From Lachnoanaerobaculum umeaense (GTDB lineage: Bacteria > Bacillota > Clostridia > Lachnospirales > Lachnospiraceae): 64,000 nucleotides of DNA. Where the stretch lies: positions 1 to 64,000 of the forward strand of contig NZ_CP032364.1 in NCBI RefSeq assembly GCF_003589745.1, written 5' to 3'. How positions within the stretch are numbered: the first letter of the stretch is position 1; each line of letters opens with the position of its first letter. Of the stretch, positions 8,875-18,905 are shown piece after piece. A program made the translations under genes and the position numbers. The notes under the pieces are model-generated. The model was not told the DNA's origin and searched no databases. It saw only the letters and a list, made by a program, of their open reading frames with translations.

Positions 8875-9519
8875 CTATTCAAACCATGCTACCGCTCTTA
8901 TGGGTGAGCCGTCACATTTTTCTATTTTTAGTGGAAAGCAGCTAAACCAAAACAGATCATTTACACACTGCTCCAAATTGGTGAGATTTTCTATATTAAT
9001 AATGTCACTATTTTCAAAAAGCTTCTTATGCCTTGTAAGATTTTCATCTGCAATAGGATCAAGACCTATAACATCAAAACCTATTCCCTTGTATTTGCCC
9101 TTTAAAATATATTCCATTACCTCATCATCAATACAGGGATAATCACCAAAGTACTCATCACTTCCCCATTTTTTATCCCAACCCAAATTAAAAAGAAGAA
9201 AATCCACCCTTTCAATCTTATCGCCATAACACTTTAATTGCTCCATAGTGATAGCGTCACCTTCTTTTAACATTCTGCAATCTATCACTATTGCTTTTCC
9301 TATAAACTGCTCTATTGGAAACTCATCCAGAGTTTTTTTACCCTCACAAATATGCACAGGCGGATCCATATGTGTTCCGGTATGAGTATACATTTGAAGA
9401 AAAGTTTCTTTAAAACCATTTTTCTCATATGTATTTACAGAGATAAGCTTCGGTGTATCTGTACCGGGATAGACAGGCATATTTTCATTTATTGTATGTG
9501 TTAAATCTATTACTCTCAT
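8875..9519 (-). CDS. Cyclase-family metal hydrolase (kynurenine formamidase-like)
   Basis: 214 residues, the usual length of the PF04199 cyclase/KynB family. The metal-binding signature HTGTHMDPPVHI lies at about residues 46-57, the N-terminus has IDLTHTINENMPVYPG, and GFDVIGLDPIAD is a typical later motif. Members hydrolyse amide or cyclic bonds (N-formylkynurenine, isatin, cyclic intermediates). It lies 8 bp downstream of an isochorismatase-family hydrolase, so the two probably act in sequence on a cyclic amide or nicotinamide-like nitrogen compound. No kynurenine genes are seen here, so the symbol kynB is not justified. Confidence 0.82.
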   Translation of the reverse strand: MRVIDLTHTINENMPVYPGTDTPKLISVNTYEKNGFKETFLQMYTHTGTHMDPPVHICEGKKTLDEFPIEQFIGKAIVIDCRMLKEGDAITMEQLKCYGDKIERVDFLLFNLGWDKKWGSDEYFGDYPCIDDEVMEYILKGKYKGIGFDVIGLDPIADENLTRHKKLFENSDIINIENLTNLEQCVNDLFWFSCFPLKIEKCDGSPIRAVAWFE

Positions 9520-9527
9520 TCATACAC

Positions 9528-10049
9528 CTATTTTATCTCCACTTGACAGCTTCTCAATGTTTCGATTGCAGCATTATGCTTTTCAACACTTACTCCTGCA
9601 CAGCAATTTGAATCAACTGAAATTTTTACCTCCGGCAGAAATGCTTTAATTAAAAGAGCATTTGATACAACACATATATCGGTGCAAAGTCCTACCAACT
9701 CTATTTCTATATCCTCTGCTTTTGATAGTTCAAGCATCTTATTTGCCAGATCCACACTTCCAAAACTCGGTTTTTTAAAGATATTCTCCGATTTAATTAT
9801 CTTTGCTATATCCGGATGTAACTCCCACCCTACAGTATTTTCTATGCAATGGGGTATCGGAAGATTTTTACCCTCCTGAGAATTTAGATAACTTTCCTTG
9901 TGAGTATCCATAGTTGCAAATGTATCTTCTTTTGGGTACTTTAATATTTTTTCTATTACTCCTTCTACAATAGACTCCGCCTCCTTTGTTCCAAGGCTTC
10001 CGTCAATAAAGTCGTTTTGCATATCTATAACAATCAATACTCTTCTCAT
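9528..10049 (-). CDS. Isochorismatase-family cysteine hydrolase (nicotinamidase-like)
   Basis: 173 residues. The catalytic triad of the family is visible: Asp in VIDMQNDFIDGSLG (about residue 9), a Lys in the middle region near QEGKNLPIPHC, and the nucleophile Cys in VGLCTDICVVSNALL (about residue 126). The substrate-pocket pattern PIPHCIENTVGWELHP resembles nicotinamidase and related amidases. It may deamidate nicotinamide to nicotinic acid, but pairing with a cyclase-family enzyme leaves other amides possible. A strong AGGAGG site fixes the start. The 236 bp upstream hold a divergent promoter for the next gene. Confidence 0.82.
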   Translation of the reverse strand: MRRVLIVIDMQNDFIDGSLGTKEAESIVEGVIEKILKYPKEDTFATMDTHKESYLNSQEGKNLPIPHCIENTVGWELHPDIAKIIKSENIFKKPSFGSVDLANKMLELSKAEDIEIELVGLCTDICVVSNALLIKAFLPEVKISVDSNCCAGVSVEKHNAAIETLRSCQVEIK

Positions 10050-10257
10050 ATAACCTCCTGACAGTATAAATATTATTCACAATCCTTTTCGATTATATCA
10101 CAATATATATCTAAAAATAATATTAATTTATATGTAATACCAATCCTCACATATCTATTTTTTAATTCTAATTTTCACATGCTTATTTAAAAAGTCTTTA
10201 TACTATTCTTTGCATTTTTCCATTTAATTATACAGCTCGCAAGATATTGATAAAATG

Positions 10258-10286
10258 TTGATAAATTGTTAAGATTTTGGTATAAT
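10258..10286 (+). promoter_or_regulatory. Sigma-A promoter of the 148-aa membrane protein gene
   Basis: TTGATA (10258-10263), 17-bp spacer, TATAAT (10281-10286), a near-consensus housekeeping promoter about 50 bp before the GTG start. Otherwise the 10050-10257 gap is AT-rich DNA in which I see nothing. Confidence 0.75.
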
Positions 10287-10333
10287 TGGCATCAGTGATA
10301 CTTCACAATTTTTATTTTTTGGAGGAACTAAAA

Positions 10334-10780
10334 GTGAAAACATTTCTGACAATTCTTATTGTCATACTGGTTATATTACTTGTCGCTTTGGTTGCATTAT
10401 ACTTCTTCGGAAGAAAGATGGAGAGCAGACAGGTAGAATCTCAAGCTGCTATGGAAGCTGCTAAACAAACGGTTTCAATGCTTATTATAGATAAAAAGAA
10501 ACTGAAGATAAAAGAGTCTGGTTTACCAAAGATAGTGTATGAACAAACTCCTTGGTATCTAAAATGGACTAAAGTACCTATTGTTAAGGCAAAGGTCGGA
10601 CCCAAAATAATGACACTTATGGCAGATGAAAAAGTATTTTCCATATTGCCGCTAAAGACTGAAGTAAAAGCTGTAGTAAGCGGTATCTATATCTCAGATA
10701 TAAAGAGTGTAAAAGGTGGTAAAATAATTAAGCCTGAGACAAAGAAAAAAGGCTTCTTTGCAAAACTTTTTAAAAAATAA
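10334..10780 (+). CDS. Membrane-anchored hypothetical protein (148 aa)
   Basis: The start is chosen at GTG 10334 because GGAGGAAC lies 6 nt before it; an in-frame upstream ATG has no such site. Residues about 3-25 form one membrane helix, then a short coiled segment (KMESRQVESQAAMEAAKQ) leads to a basic, beta-rich domain and a KKKGFFAKLFKK tail. No catalytic motif is recognised. The single-span topology with a cytosolic or surface basic domain suggests a small structural or regulatory membrane protein. It is a lone gene with its own promoter, and its 3' end abuts an IS1182-type element. Confidence 0.75.
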   Translation: MKTFLTILIVILVILLVALVALYFFGRKMESRQVESQAAMEAAKQTVSMLIIDKKKLKIKESGLPKIVYEQTPWYLKWTKVPIVKAKVGPKIMTLMADEKVFSILPLKTEVKAVVSGIYISDIKSVKGGKIIKPETKKKGFFAKLFKK

Positions 10781-10789
10781 TAAAAATGT

Positions 10790-12849
10790 GGGGCTGTCGG
10801 GAAATACTGAATTTTAATCCCTACAGAACGAAATAGAAATATCCTGACAAATACAAGGCGTTTTGGCTTTGCGACTTTGTCAGGATATTTTACTTTTCTA
10901 TAATACTGGCTATTTTGGGGCATAAAACCCCCTTGGCTGAAATTTTGCTTTTGCATTTTTTACTATGCTGTTTTCTCCTGTAGTTTTCCTTCAAATTTCT
11001 TTAGTTTGGCATAGAGAAAACGATGATATTTATTTATATTTCTTCCTATTGCAAAAAGCATAAATTCTTTATAAACCTTATCTGAAGTACGATAGTTAAA
11101 GCGTCGGAAATCTTCATTCTCTTTAATATCTCCAAAATGACCTTCTGTTTGAATAGAGCGTATCTGTCGTTTCAGAATACCTTTTTCACTCTGTATGTTA
11201 GCATGTGACTTCTCTCGGAGCTCTTCCCATACTTCATTGATCTTCATTACTTTATTCTTATCAATATCTTTATCAGGATTATATTTGTATAAGCATTTAG
11301 ACTTATGTTCACATCCACTACAGTCTGAACATCCATATACTTCATATGTTTGTGTATAACCATTCTGTTCTTTCTTTTCTGTGTTGATATGTCTCAGTTC
11401 ACGGTCGTCATGACAGATATAGACTTGCTCATCATCAAATACTGTTGTCTTCATGTTGTAGTATTTACCTATATCTTTACTGTATGCTCTTGTTTTTCGT
11501 TTTTCATGATCCTGTAGTTTTATATAACTATCTATCTTATTTTCTTTTAGATATAAGAGATTTTTCTCACTACAATAGCCGCTATCTGCCGTAACTTCTT
11601 CAAGCACTTCTCCAAATGCTTTCTTATGCTTTTCAAGGACAGGAATCAGTGTGTTATAGTCTGTACGATCATTACTTACATAACTATGTACAATAAAATA
11701 ATTCTCTACTGCTATCTGTACATTGTATGCAGGCTTTAGCTGCCCATTCAGCATATGATCTTCCTTCATTCGCATAAAAGTTGCTTCCAAATCAGTTTTG
11801 GAATAGCTGTTTCTATCTTTTCCCATAATTTCAAAGCATTCTTTATAGCTCATTAATCGCTGTCCACAATGCTCAAGTTCTTCATATAGTTGTTGAAGTT
11901 TTGGCTTTCTCTTACCCTTTCCGTTAACAAATACAATACCTTCTCCGTCAGCAATAGCCATAAGGTTTTTCTGTAGCTTAAGCATTTCAAGAGGCGAGCA
12001 GTTATCAATCTCTATAATACGGTTATTAGATAGCTTTTTATGTTTCGTAATCTTTCTTTTTCTATTCTTTTCAATAACATCTCTAACTTTATCAATTCCG
12101 TCAATTACAAACATTTGTGCATTTCCAAGCTCGTACTTCTCCCCAAAACCATTATCTTGTAAAAAAGAATTATAGTCTGAATAAAGCTTATCGATAGAAT
12201 CCAGAAGACCTGCTAGGTGATAATTAATGCTTCCACGCCATACAAAAGTATAACGATTAGCATTAGCTTCTATTTTTGTTACATCAATAAACAATTCTTT
12301 TAATGTAACAAATCCTTCTTTTTGTAATCGTCTCATAAACTGATAGTTTAAGTCATCCAAAATATCTGAAGTAAGTTTCTTACTTTTAAATTCATAAAAA
12401 GCATCTCTTTTAGGCTTCCTCCCTTGAGTAAGCCAGATAAAAGCAATATCTCTTTCACATAAATCCACAATACGATCAATAGAGCGTATTCCACGCATAT
12501 TTGCATAAGTAATAACTGCATACATCATGATCGGGTTGTACCCTGTTCTTCCCTTGTCCGAACAATTGGCTAATAGTCCGGAAAAATCTAAATCCTCCAT
12601 AACTTTTTTTAGGGTATAGACTGGATCGTCATCGGGTAAACTCAATTCATAGAAGCTAAAGTTGATTTTCTGTTGACCTATTTCAAAAAAGTCGTTATAA
12701 TAATTAACTGTAAGCATAGTTACATTATAACATGTAACGGAGAAAGATGGTTATCGTTAGCCATCTTTTTTTATGTAAAAACTTAGGGTGGTGTGACTCA
12801 TTTTGAGCCACACCACCCTTTCTTATGACTATCATTTCCCGACAGCCCC
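10790..12849 (-). mobile_element. Complete IS1182-type insertion sequence
   Basis: 2060 bp bounded by perfect 16-bp terminal inverted repeats, GGGGCTGTCGGGAAAT at 10790-10805 and its complement at 12834-12849. It carries one intact transposase on the minus strand. Subterminal hairpins guard both ends: a 15-bp perfect stem at 10837-10851/10876-10890 on the left and the GGGTGGTGTG hairpin at 12786-12818 on the right. A further hairpin with a T run (12751-12773) precedes the transposase gene. No clear target duplication is seen; instead the flanks form an AT palindrome (AATAAAAAT left, ATTTTTATT right). Confidence 0.9.
10963..12717 (-). CDS. IS1182-family transposase
   Basis: 584 residues. The N-terminal DUF772-like region (about 30-110: YNPIMMYAVITYANMRGIRS) is followed by a DDE domain. 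Likely catalytic residues are Asp in ELFIDVTKIEANANRYTFVW (about 144), Asp in EVTADSGYCSEKN (about 375) and Glu in QTEGHFGDIKENEDFRRF (about 530). A zinc-knuckle-like CSDCSGCEHKSKC sits before the last domain, as usual in this family. There are no frameshifts, so it is probably active. It lies between the terminal repeats of its own element, downstream of the lactose cluster. Confidence 0.92.
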   Translation of the reverse strand: MLTVNYYNDFFEIGQQKINFSFYELSLPDDDPVYTLKKVMEDLDFSGLLANCSDKGRTGYNPIMMYAVITYANMRGIRSIDRIVDLCERDIAFIWLTQGRKPKRDAFYEFKSKKLTSDILDDLNYQFMRRLQKEGFVTLKELFIDVTKIEANANRYTFVWRGSINYHLAGLLDSIDKLYSDYNSFLQDNGFGEKYELGNAQMFVIDGIDKVRDVIEKNRKRKITKHKKLSNNRIIEIDNCSPLEMLKLQKNLMAIADGEGIVFVNGKGKRKPKLQQLYEELEHCGQRLMSYKECFEIMGKDRNSYSKTDLEATFMRMKEDHMLNGQLKPAYNVQIAVENYFIVHSYVSNDRTDYNTLIPVLEKHKKAFGEVLEEVTADSGYCSEKNLLYLKENKIDSYIKLQDHEKRKTRAYSKDIGKYYNMKTTVFDDEQVYICHDDRELRHINTEKKEQNGYTQTYEVYGCSDCSGCEHKSKCLYKYNPDKDIDKNKVMKINEVWEELREKSHANIQSEKGILKRQIRSIQTEGHFGDIKENEDFRRFNYRTSDKVYKEFMLFAIGRNINKYHRFLYAKLKKFEGKLQEKTA

Positions 12850-12891
12850 ATATTTTTATTTTGTACTCATATAAATTATTTAAGTTCCACA

Positions 12892-14379
12892 TTATATACT
12901 CTTAATAAATCTGTCAAATGCTTCCTGACCTTCTCTCGTCCTCTTATACACTCCGGCACATTCCAAAACCTTTACAAATACCTTACTTATTTCATCCTGT
13001 ACAATAGTATGAATATTTTCGGCATTGATATCATAATCGCCAATCCAGCTATCTACCCAGTCAGCATGTTTTGAAAGTTCTTCATCACTTCTGATATCCT
13101 TCTTATCAAGAATATACTCTTCCAAAACTGCCATTTCCTTTTTTAGTCTGGCAGGAAGCACCGCAAGTCCCATTACTTCTATAAGACCTATATTCTCCTT
13201 CTTAATATGATGAAGATCTGCACTGGGATGATACACTCCCCAAGGACTATCCTCAGTTGTGATATTATTTCTAAGGACTAAATCTATTTCATAAAGATCA
13301 TCCCTCATTCTTGCAATCGGTGTAATAGTATTATGTGGAATACCCTCAGTCTCAGCAAAGATAAATGCATCCTCATCACTATATCCTCTCCAAGCTGACA
13401 AAATATGATCAGAAGCCTCCACTATTCTATCTATATCCTTACCCTGAAGTCTGATAACTGACATGGGCCATTTTACAATGCCTGCACTAAGATCCTCATA
13501 TCCCGGCAGTACAAAGTTTCTGTCATAAGGAGCCTTTGCCATAGCAAATACATAACCACCTCCCTGAAAATGATCATGGCTTAAAATAGAACCACCTACT
13601 ATAGGGAGATCCGCATTGGAACCTGCTGTATAATGAGGGAAAAGCTTTACAAACTCCAAAAGCTTTTTAAATACAGCCCTATCAATTCTCATAGGCTTAT
13701 GCTCTTTATTGAAGATAATACAATGCTCATTGTAGTAGACATATGGTGAATACTGTAGGAAATAATCTTCTCCATCTAAAGAAATTGGAATAACTCTAAG
13801 GTTCTGTCTTGCCGGATGTGAAAAATGTCCTGCATATCCCTCATTTTCCATACAGAGAAGGCAGCTTGGATATCCAAAGCTTTTAGCCTTTCCGGCCTTT
13901 GCTATATCTCTTGGATCCTTTTCAGGTTTAGAAAGATTTATAGTAATATCTATAGGACCATACTCTGTTTGTGTTACCCATTTTTCATCCTTTGCTATTC
14001 TGTCTGTACGGATATAATTGACTCTTTTACTAAAATTATAGTAGTAGTCTGTAGCAAGCTTACTGCTTATATTGTATATCTCTTTAAATATTCTTCTCAC
14101 AGTAGATGGCATAGTTGTGAGTAATCCCATGATCTTTGTATCAAAGAGATCTGTAGTTGTTACCGTATCATCCTCAATAATACCATTTTCATAGGCAAAC
14201 CTGCACATATCAGCCAGTATATCTGCCAAAATTCTTTCTTCCTCTATCTCTTCCTCTTTGAACTCCATTTGCCCGAACAATTCAAGCAGACTATTTGTTA
14301 CATATACTCTATCATCTTCATCCACCAAATGCTCACGAATACCATAGGCCATAAGTTCATTGATAAGCTTGTTAATCAT
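12892..14379 (-). CDS. galT: UDP-glucose-hexose-1-phosphate uridylyltransferase (type 2 GalT)
   Basis: The start is set at ATG 14379, which has GGGAG 7 nt upstream, giving 495 residues, the usual length of the Firmicutes type 2 family; a longer frame to 14442 lacks a site. The active-site motif LSHDHFQGG is at about residue 290. FLQYSPYVYYNEHCIIF and HTAGSNADLPIVGGS are further family signatures. The enzyme exchanges UMP between UDP-glucose and galactose-1-phosphate (Leloir pathway) in the cytosol. It is the third gene after lacZ and the symporter and handles galactose freed from lactose. galK and galE are not in this window. Confidence 0.93.
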   Translation of the reverse strand: MINKLINELMAYGIREHLVDEDDRVYVTNSLLELFGQMEFKEEEIEEERILADILADMCRFAYENGIIEDDTVTTTDLFDTKIMGLLTTMPSTVRRIFKEIYNISSKLATDYYYNFSKRVNYIRTDRIAKDEKWVTQTEYGPIDITINLSKPEKDPRDIAKAGKAKSFGYPSCLLCMENEGYAGHFSHPARQNLRVIPISLDGEDYFLQYSPYVYYNEHCIIFNKEHKPMRIDRAVFKKLLEFVKLFPHYTAGSNADLPIVGGSILSHDHFQGGGYVFAMAKAPYDRNFVLPGYEDLSAGIVKWPMSVIRLQGKDIDRIVEASDHILSAWRGYSDEDAFIFAETEGIPHNTITPIARMRDDLYEIDLVLRNNITTEDSPWGVYHPSADLHHIKKENIGLIEVMGLAVLPARLKKEMAVLEEYILDKKDIRSDEELSKHADWVDSWIGDYDINAENIHTIVQDEISKVFVKVLECAGVYKRTREGQEAFDRFIKSI

Positions 14380-14501
14380 ATTTTTGCTCCCTAAACTCTC
14401 TTTATTCTCCACATATATAACACCCTGCAAGTCTATTATCAATCAATAAATACTTAATTGCAATAGATAAAAATTACATTGATAAAGAAATTTTTTCTGT
14501 T

Positions 14502-15857
14502 TTATTGACTTTGAAGCTCCTTGTTTGCCTTTTCTACTTTTAGATTTAGAAGTATAAAAGTTATCAACACATTGAATATCATAGGAAGCCATAAGTACAT
14601 AATATGAAGCATATTTACACAGGACTGTGACTGTGTTGTGGCATTTTGAACATATCCACTTGCTGCAAGCATCCAACCTGCTATAGCAGTACCAAGTCCA
14701 CCACCAACCTTAGTTCCAAATGATGTACAAGAATACATTGTACCATCTACCTTTTTACCGGTTGTAAGTCTTGTATACTCTGATGTTGTTGCAATAAGCG
14801 CATTCATATCTCCTTGAAGAGGGCTCATACCAAGTGCCGCTACCGCTGTAAAGAAAAGCATCAGTGGAATACTTCCCATGTATCCGGCAATAACCACTCC
14901 CAGACGACCTGCTGTACCTATAACATATCCAACAATATTTAACTTGTACATACCCCTTAATCTTTCTACAAGAACAGGTGTTATGAGTAACCCTATAATC
15001 ATAGGAATATTTATAGCCCAGGAGAATGTCCCAAACAGTCCATCATTTCCAAGTACATACTTCATAAAGTAAATACCCATTCCAAGTGTTGCCGAATAAA
15101 GCTGCATAAGAAGATAAGCACCACAAATCATAAGGAAATACTTATTGTGGACAAGTATCTTAAAAGCATCAATAAGATTGTATTTTTCCTGTGGTTCATC
15201 TTCAGCTTTTCCTTCAGAGAGTTCTTCATCTGAAAGTTCTCTAACCGACAATACCGAAACAGTATTTGATATAACTCCTATGATGGCATATATAATAGCA
15301 ACTATTCTCCAAGCTGCTGCACCACCACCAAGCTTTGCTACAAATCCGACTGTTACAGCCTGAATCAGCATACTCGTACCAAATGCAAACATAAATCTTA
15401 TAGAGCCCATCTGTACTCTTTCAGAATTGTTCTTTGTAATAAGTGCGGTAAGTGCCGAATATGCAATATTATTGGCTGTATAAAATCCTGCATTCAATAA
15501 TGTATATGCTATAAAAAACCAGGCATACTGAGCAGTCTTTCCCATATCCACAGGAATACAAAATATTGCTACCAAACATATAGCACATCCGAAATATCCA
15601 TATAGCATCCAAGGTCTTGCCTTACCCATTTTGGTATTGGTCTTATCAATCATTGCACCAAAGAACACATCGCTGATACCGTCAAAAATCTTTGAAACCG
15701 CAATCAATGTTCCTACTATACCTGCATTCAATCCTATGATATCTGTTAAATATATCATTACAAATGCAGCTAAAAGTGCATAGACTACATTTCCTGCTAT
15801 ATCACCTGAACCATATCCTATCTTGTTATACCACTTTAAATATTTCTTTTCTCCCAT
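14502..15857 (-). CDS. GPH-family sugar:cation symporter (lactose/galactoside permease)
   Basis: 451 residues and about twelve membrane helices. The N-terminal KIGYGSGDIAGNVVYALL and the GAMIDKTNTKMGKARPWMLYG motif (helix 2-3 loop) are hallmarks of the glycoside-pentoside-hexuronide family (MelB, LacS, XynP). It lacks the extra C-terminal IIA domain of LacS. It sits between beta-galactosidase and galT, so the substrate is probably lactose or a galactoside imported with Na+ or H+. AAAGGAG fixes the start. It is cotranscribed with lacZ, 24 bp away. Confidence 0.9.
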   Translation of the reverse strand: MGEKKYLKWYNKIGYGSGDIAGNVVYALLAAFVMIYLTDIIGLNAGIVGTLIAVSKIFDGISDVFFGAMIDKTNTKMGKARPWMLYGYFGCAICLVAIFCIPVDMGKTAQYAWFFIAYTLLNAGFYTANNIAYSALTALITKNNSERVQMGSIRFMFAFGTSMLIQAVTVGFVAKLGGGAAAWRIVAIIYAIIGVISNTVSVLSVRELSDEELSEGKAEDEPQEKYNLIDAFKILVHNKYFLMICGAYLLMQLYSATLGMGIYFMKYVLGNDGLFGTFSWAINIPMIIGLLITPVLVERLRGMYKLNIVGYVIGTAGRLGVVIAGYMGSIPLMLFFTAVAALGMSPLQGDMNALIATTSEYTRLTTGKKVDGTMYSCTSFGTKVGGGLGTAIAGWMLAASGYVQNATTQSQSCVNMLHIMYLWLPMIFNVLITFILLNLKVEKANKELQSQ

Positions 15858-15881
15858 AAAAACTCTCCTTTACCTATATTT

Positions 15882-18800
15882 TTACTTCACAAAAGGTATC
15901 ATACTAATATCAAAATCAAACTTGATATCATCAAATCTATACTTATCTATTACTACCGGTCCACAACTGTTTGAACCTATACCGTTTAGAGCATAGTCAA
16001 GACAAAGCACTGTACTCTCGGACTCTACAAGCTCAAAATTATGTTTCGCTCTTTCAAGCTCTTCCTGTGTATAAACAGAAGCATTAAATGAGAAAGTTTT
16101 TTGAGCTGCCACCACCATTCCAAACTGTCCATTTGCCAGTTCCACATAATCACAATCATAGTGGCTTCCATTTTCCTGCGGATTTATATAATCTTCATGC
16201 ATATCGCTCACTTTTGCTCTATATATGCCATGGCTTGTAGAATGATGTTTATCTATATAGCTCTCATGAGGTCCCATACCAAAGTAGGCTACATTTTCAA
16301 GCTTCTTATCAAGGAATAATCTTATTCCAAATCTTGGTAAATCAGGAAACTCTTCATCCTTTACGACTTTGATAGATGATGTTATTGCTCCCATACAGTC
16401 AATTTTCCAAACAATATCCGCATCCAAAATCTTTTGAATGCTTGCAGCAGACATAGAAGTTTTTACTGATATCTTTACCCCATCGGATGATTGTATAATA
16501 TCTGTTTCATATGCTCTTACATATGCTTCATTATACTTTGCCTTCTTCCATTCAAGCTTTGCATACATATCATTATCTGTAGGTGCTCTCCAAATATTAA
16601 GCTCCATAGGTCTGTTAATATATTCTCTTCCTGCAAATACCAATGATTCAAACATTCCGTTTCTCTTATTATAAGTATAGGTAAATGACTGTCCCTTAAT
16701 AATCACTGATACATCATCTTCTACAACTTTCATATCTGACACATTTATTTCTCTATCCAGCCATCTAAGTGAGTTTTGATTTCTTCCATCCTCATTTGAG
16801 ATCTTTATCTCATCAAATCCAAGTTCATATCCCTTTGATAATAGCGGCATTTCTTTTTTAAGTTTATAGATAAGTTTAAGGAATACCTTTCCCTTGTTTG
16901 GAATCTTTATCCTAAGCTCAAGCTCTTTTTCACTATGTGCCTCTATAGAAGGAAGCTCTAAGACTCCACTTTCAACATTGAGTCCATCACAGCTCACTTC
17001 ATAATAAATGTCTACAAAATCCTTCAGATCATCAAAATCCATATAGTTGTGTATAACAAGCTTTCCATTTACTTCATCATATGAAACAACTCTCGCAGGT
17101 CTGTAAACATTCTTATATTCTAAAAGTCCTGTATGTGGCGTTCTGTCCGGATATACAAGTCCATCCATACAGAAGTTTAAATCATGTACACTTTCTCCAT
17201 GATCTCCACCATAGTAGTACATATCTTTACCGTTTTTATCTTTACCCTTATATATTGCATGGTCGCACCACTCCCAGACAAAACCTCCACACATAAGATC
17301 ATTTTCATAAATAAGCTCAAAATAATCTTCAAAATCTCCGGGTCCGTTTCCCATACTGTGACAATACTCCACAAGTAAGAATGGCTTACTTGCATCATTT
17401 TCTAGATACTCTCTGATTTCTTCAAGTGAAGGATACATTCTACTGTATATATCAAGGTAATCATAGTTGTATACCACATCATAATTTCTGTATCTTGCAC
17501 TCTCATACTGTGTTATTCTTGAAGGATCAAACTCCTTTGTCCACTTAAGTGCCTTTTCAAAATTGCATCCATAGGCACTCTCATTTCCCATTGACCACAT
17601 TACGATAGAAGGTCTGTTCTTATCCCTTCTTACCATAAGCTCCACTCTATCAAGAATAGAAGCTTCCCAAGCCGGATCATCAGCTATTTTTTCATTCCAT
17701 CTTTTGAACCTGTTATAGTCAGTATCCTCTTTTCTGTAAATCATAACAGGTCCATGTGCCTCAATATCCGCCTCATCAACAACCATAAATCCATACTTAT
17801 CACATAGCTGATAGAAATATGGTGCATTTGGATAATGACTGCTTCTTATAGCATTGAAATTATGTTGCTTCATCATAGTAAGATCAGTTATGATTTGTTC
17901 CATACTGATTGTAAATCCTGTTACCGGATCTGAATCATGTCTGTTTACTCCTCTAAACTTTATCTTTTGTTTATTAAAATAAAGTACCCTATCAATTATC
18001 TCAACTGTTCTGAATCCTACATACTCAACAATAGTCTCTTCCTCTGTTTCAAGTACCAAAGTATAAAGATATGGATTTTCTGTATTCCAAAGAATGGGAT
18101 CACTAACTTCAAACTCTATACTTCCTGTTTTGTCTATTTCACCTTTTGCTATTATATTTCCGTCTTTATCTTCCAGAGTTATTTTTACCCCTACCGGATC
18201 TGTAAGCTCTATATCAAGATTTAACTTCCCTCCATCTGTATTAACTCTATAATCTCTTATATAAGCCTGTGGTCTTTTTAATATATATACATCTCTGAAA
18301 ATTCCACTCATACGGAATTTATCCTGATCTTCCAAATAAGATCCGTCACACCATTTCAATACTAAAACAGCAATGGTATTCTTTCCATTTTTTAATACAT
18401 CTGTGATATCAAATTCGCTTGTAGCATGCACTACCTGACTGTATCCTACATATGAACCATTTATCCATAAATAAAATGAGCTGTCCACACCTTCAAAATT
18501 TAGGAATGCTTTTTTGGCTTTCTCATCCTCTTTATATTCAAAATTATAGACATATGCTCCACATGGTATATCCTGTGGTACATATGGAGGATCAAATGGG
18601 AAAGGATATTTTATATTTGTATACTGATGATTATCATATCCCTCATTTTGCCATACTCCCGGTACCTCCATATCTACATACTCTGATACATCAAATCCTT
18701 GCTTAAAAAACTCTTCCTCTACATCATAGATACTTTCAAAATATTTAAACTTCCATATGCCGTTTAAAAACTGAATCCTGTCTGAGCCTTTGCGATTCTC

Positions 18801-18905
18801 TACAAGATCATCCATTTTCTTTGAAGCGGGTATATAATACGCTCTTGCCGGCACAGTGTTCTCATGTAAAATATTTAGGTCCTCATAATAGCGTGGTACA
18901 ATCAT
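15882..18905 (-). CDS. lacZ: Beta-galactosidase, GH2
   Basis: 1007 residues, typical for LacZ. In order: sugar-binding domain (about 45-210), Ig-like domain, TIM-barrel (about 310-600), a further Ig-like domain and the small-chain domain (about 735-1005). The acid/base Glu is in VMWSMGNESAYG (about residue 440) and the nucleophile Glu in FLLVEYCHSMGNGPGDF (about 510). It hydrolyses lactose to glucose and galactose in the cytosol; no signal peptide is present. It is the first gene of the lacZ-symporter-galT operon, divergent from an AraC-type activator. The start has AGGAGG 7 nt upstream. Confidence 0.95.
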   Translation of the reverse strand: MIVPRYYEDLNILHENTVPARAYYIPASKKMDDLVENRKGSDRIQFLNGIWKFKYFESIYDVEEEFFKQGFDVSEYVDMEVPGVWQNEGYDNHQYTNIKYPFPFDPPYVPQDIPCGAYVYNFEYKEDEKAKKAFLNFEGVDSSFYLWINGSYVGYSQVVHATSEFDITDVLKNGKNTIAVLVLKWCDGSYLEDQDKFRMSGIFRDVYILKRPQAYIRDYRVNTDGGKLNLDIELTDPVGVKITLEDKDGNIIAKGEIDKTGSIEFEVSDPILWNTENPYLYTLVLETEEETIVEYVGFRTVEIIDRVLYFNKQKIKFRGVNRHDSDPVTGFTISMEQIITDLTMMKQHNFNAIRSSHYPNAPYFYQLCDKYGFMVVDEADIEAHGPVMIYRKEDTDYNRFKRWNEKIADDPAWEASILDRVELMVRRDKNRPSIVMWSMGNESAYGCNFEKALKWTKEFDPSRITQYESARYRNYDVVYNYDYLDIYSRMYPSLEEIREYLENDASKPFLLVEYCHSMGNGPGDFEDYFELIYENDLMCGGFVWEWCDHAIYKGKDKNGKDMYYYGGDHGESVHDLNFCMDGLVYPDRTPHTGLLEYKNVYRPARVVSYDEVNGKLVIHNYMDFDDLKDFVDIYYEVSCDGLNVESGVLELPSIEAHSEKELELRIKIPNKGKVFLKLIYKLKKEMPLLSKGYELGFDEIKISNEDGRNQNSLRWLDREINVSDMKVVEDDVSVIIKGQSFTYTYNKRNGMFESLVFAGREYINRPMELNIWRAPTDNDMYAKLEWKKAKYNEAYVRAYETDIIQSSDGVKISVKTSMSAASIQKILDADIVWKIDCMGAITSSIKVVKDEEFPDLPRFGIRLFLDKKLENVAYFGMGPHESYIDKHHSTSHGIYRAKVSDMHEDYINPQENGSHYDCDYVELANGQFGMVVAAQKTFSFNASVYTQEELERAKHNFELVESESTVLCLDYALNGIGSNSCGPVVIDKYRFDDIKFDFDISMIPFVK

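Noticed and set aside
10687..10956. Minus-strand frame of 89 codons across the left IS end
   Set aside because: It runs antisense to the 148-aa gene and through the terminal repeat and hairpin of the IS; no ribosome-binding site or family resemblance.
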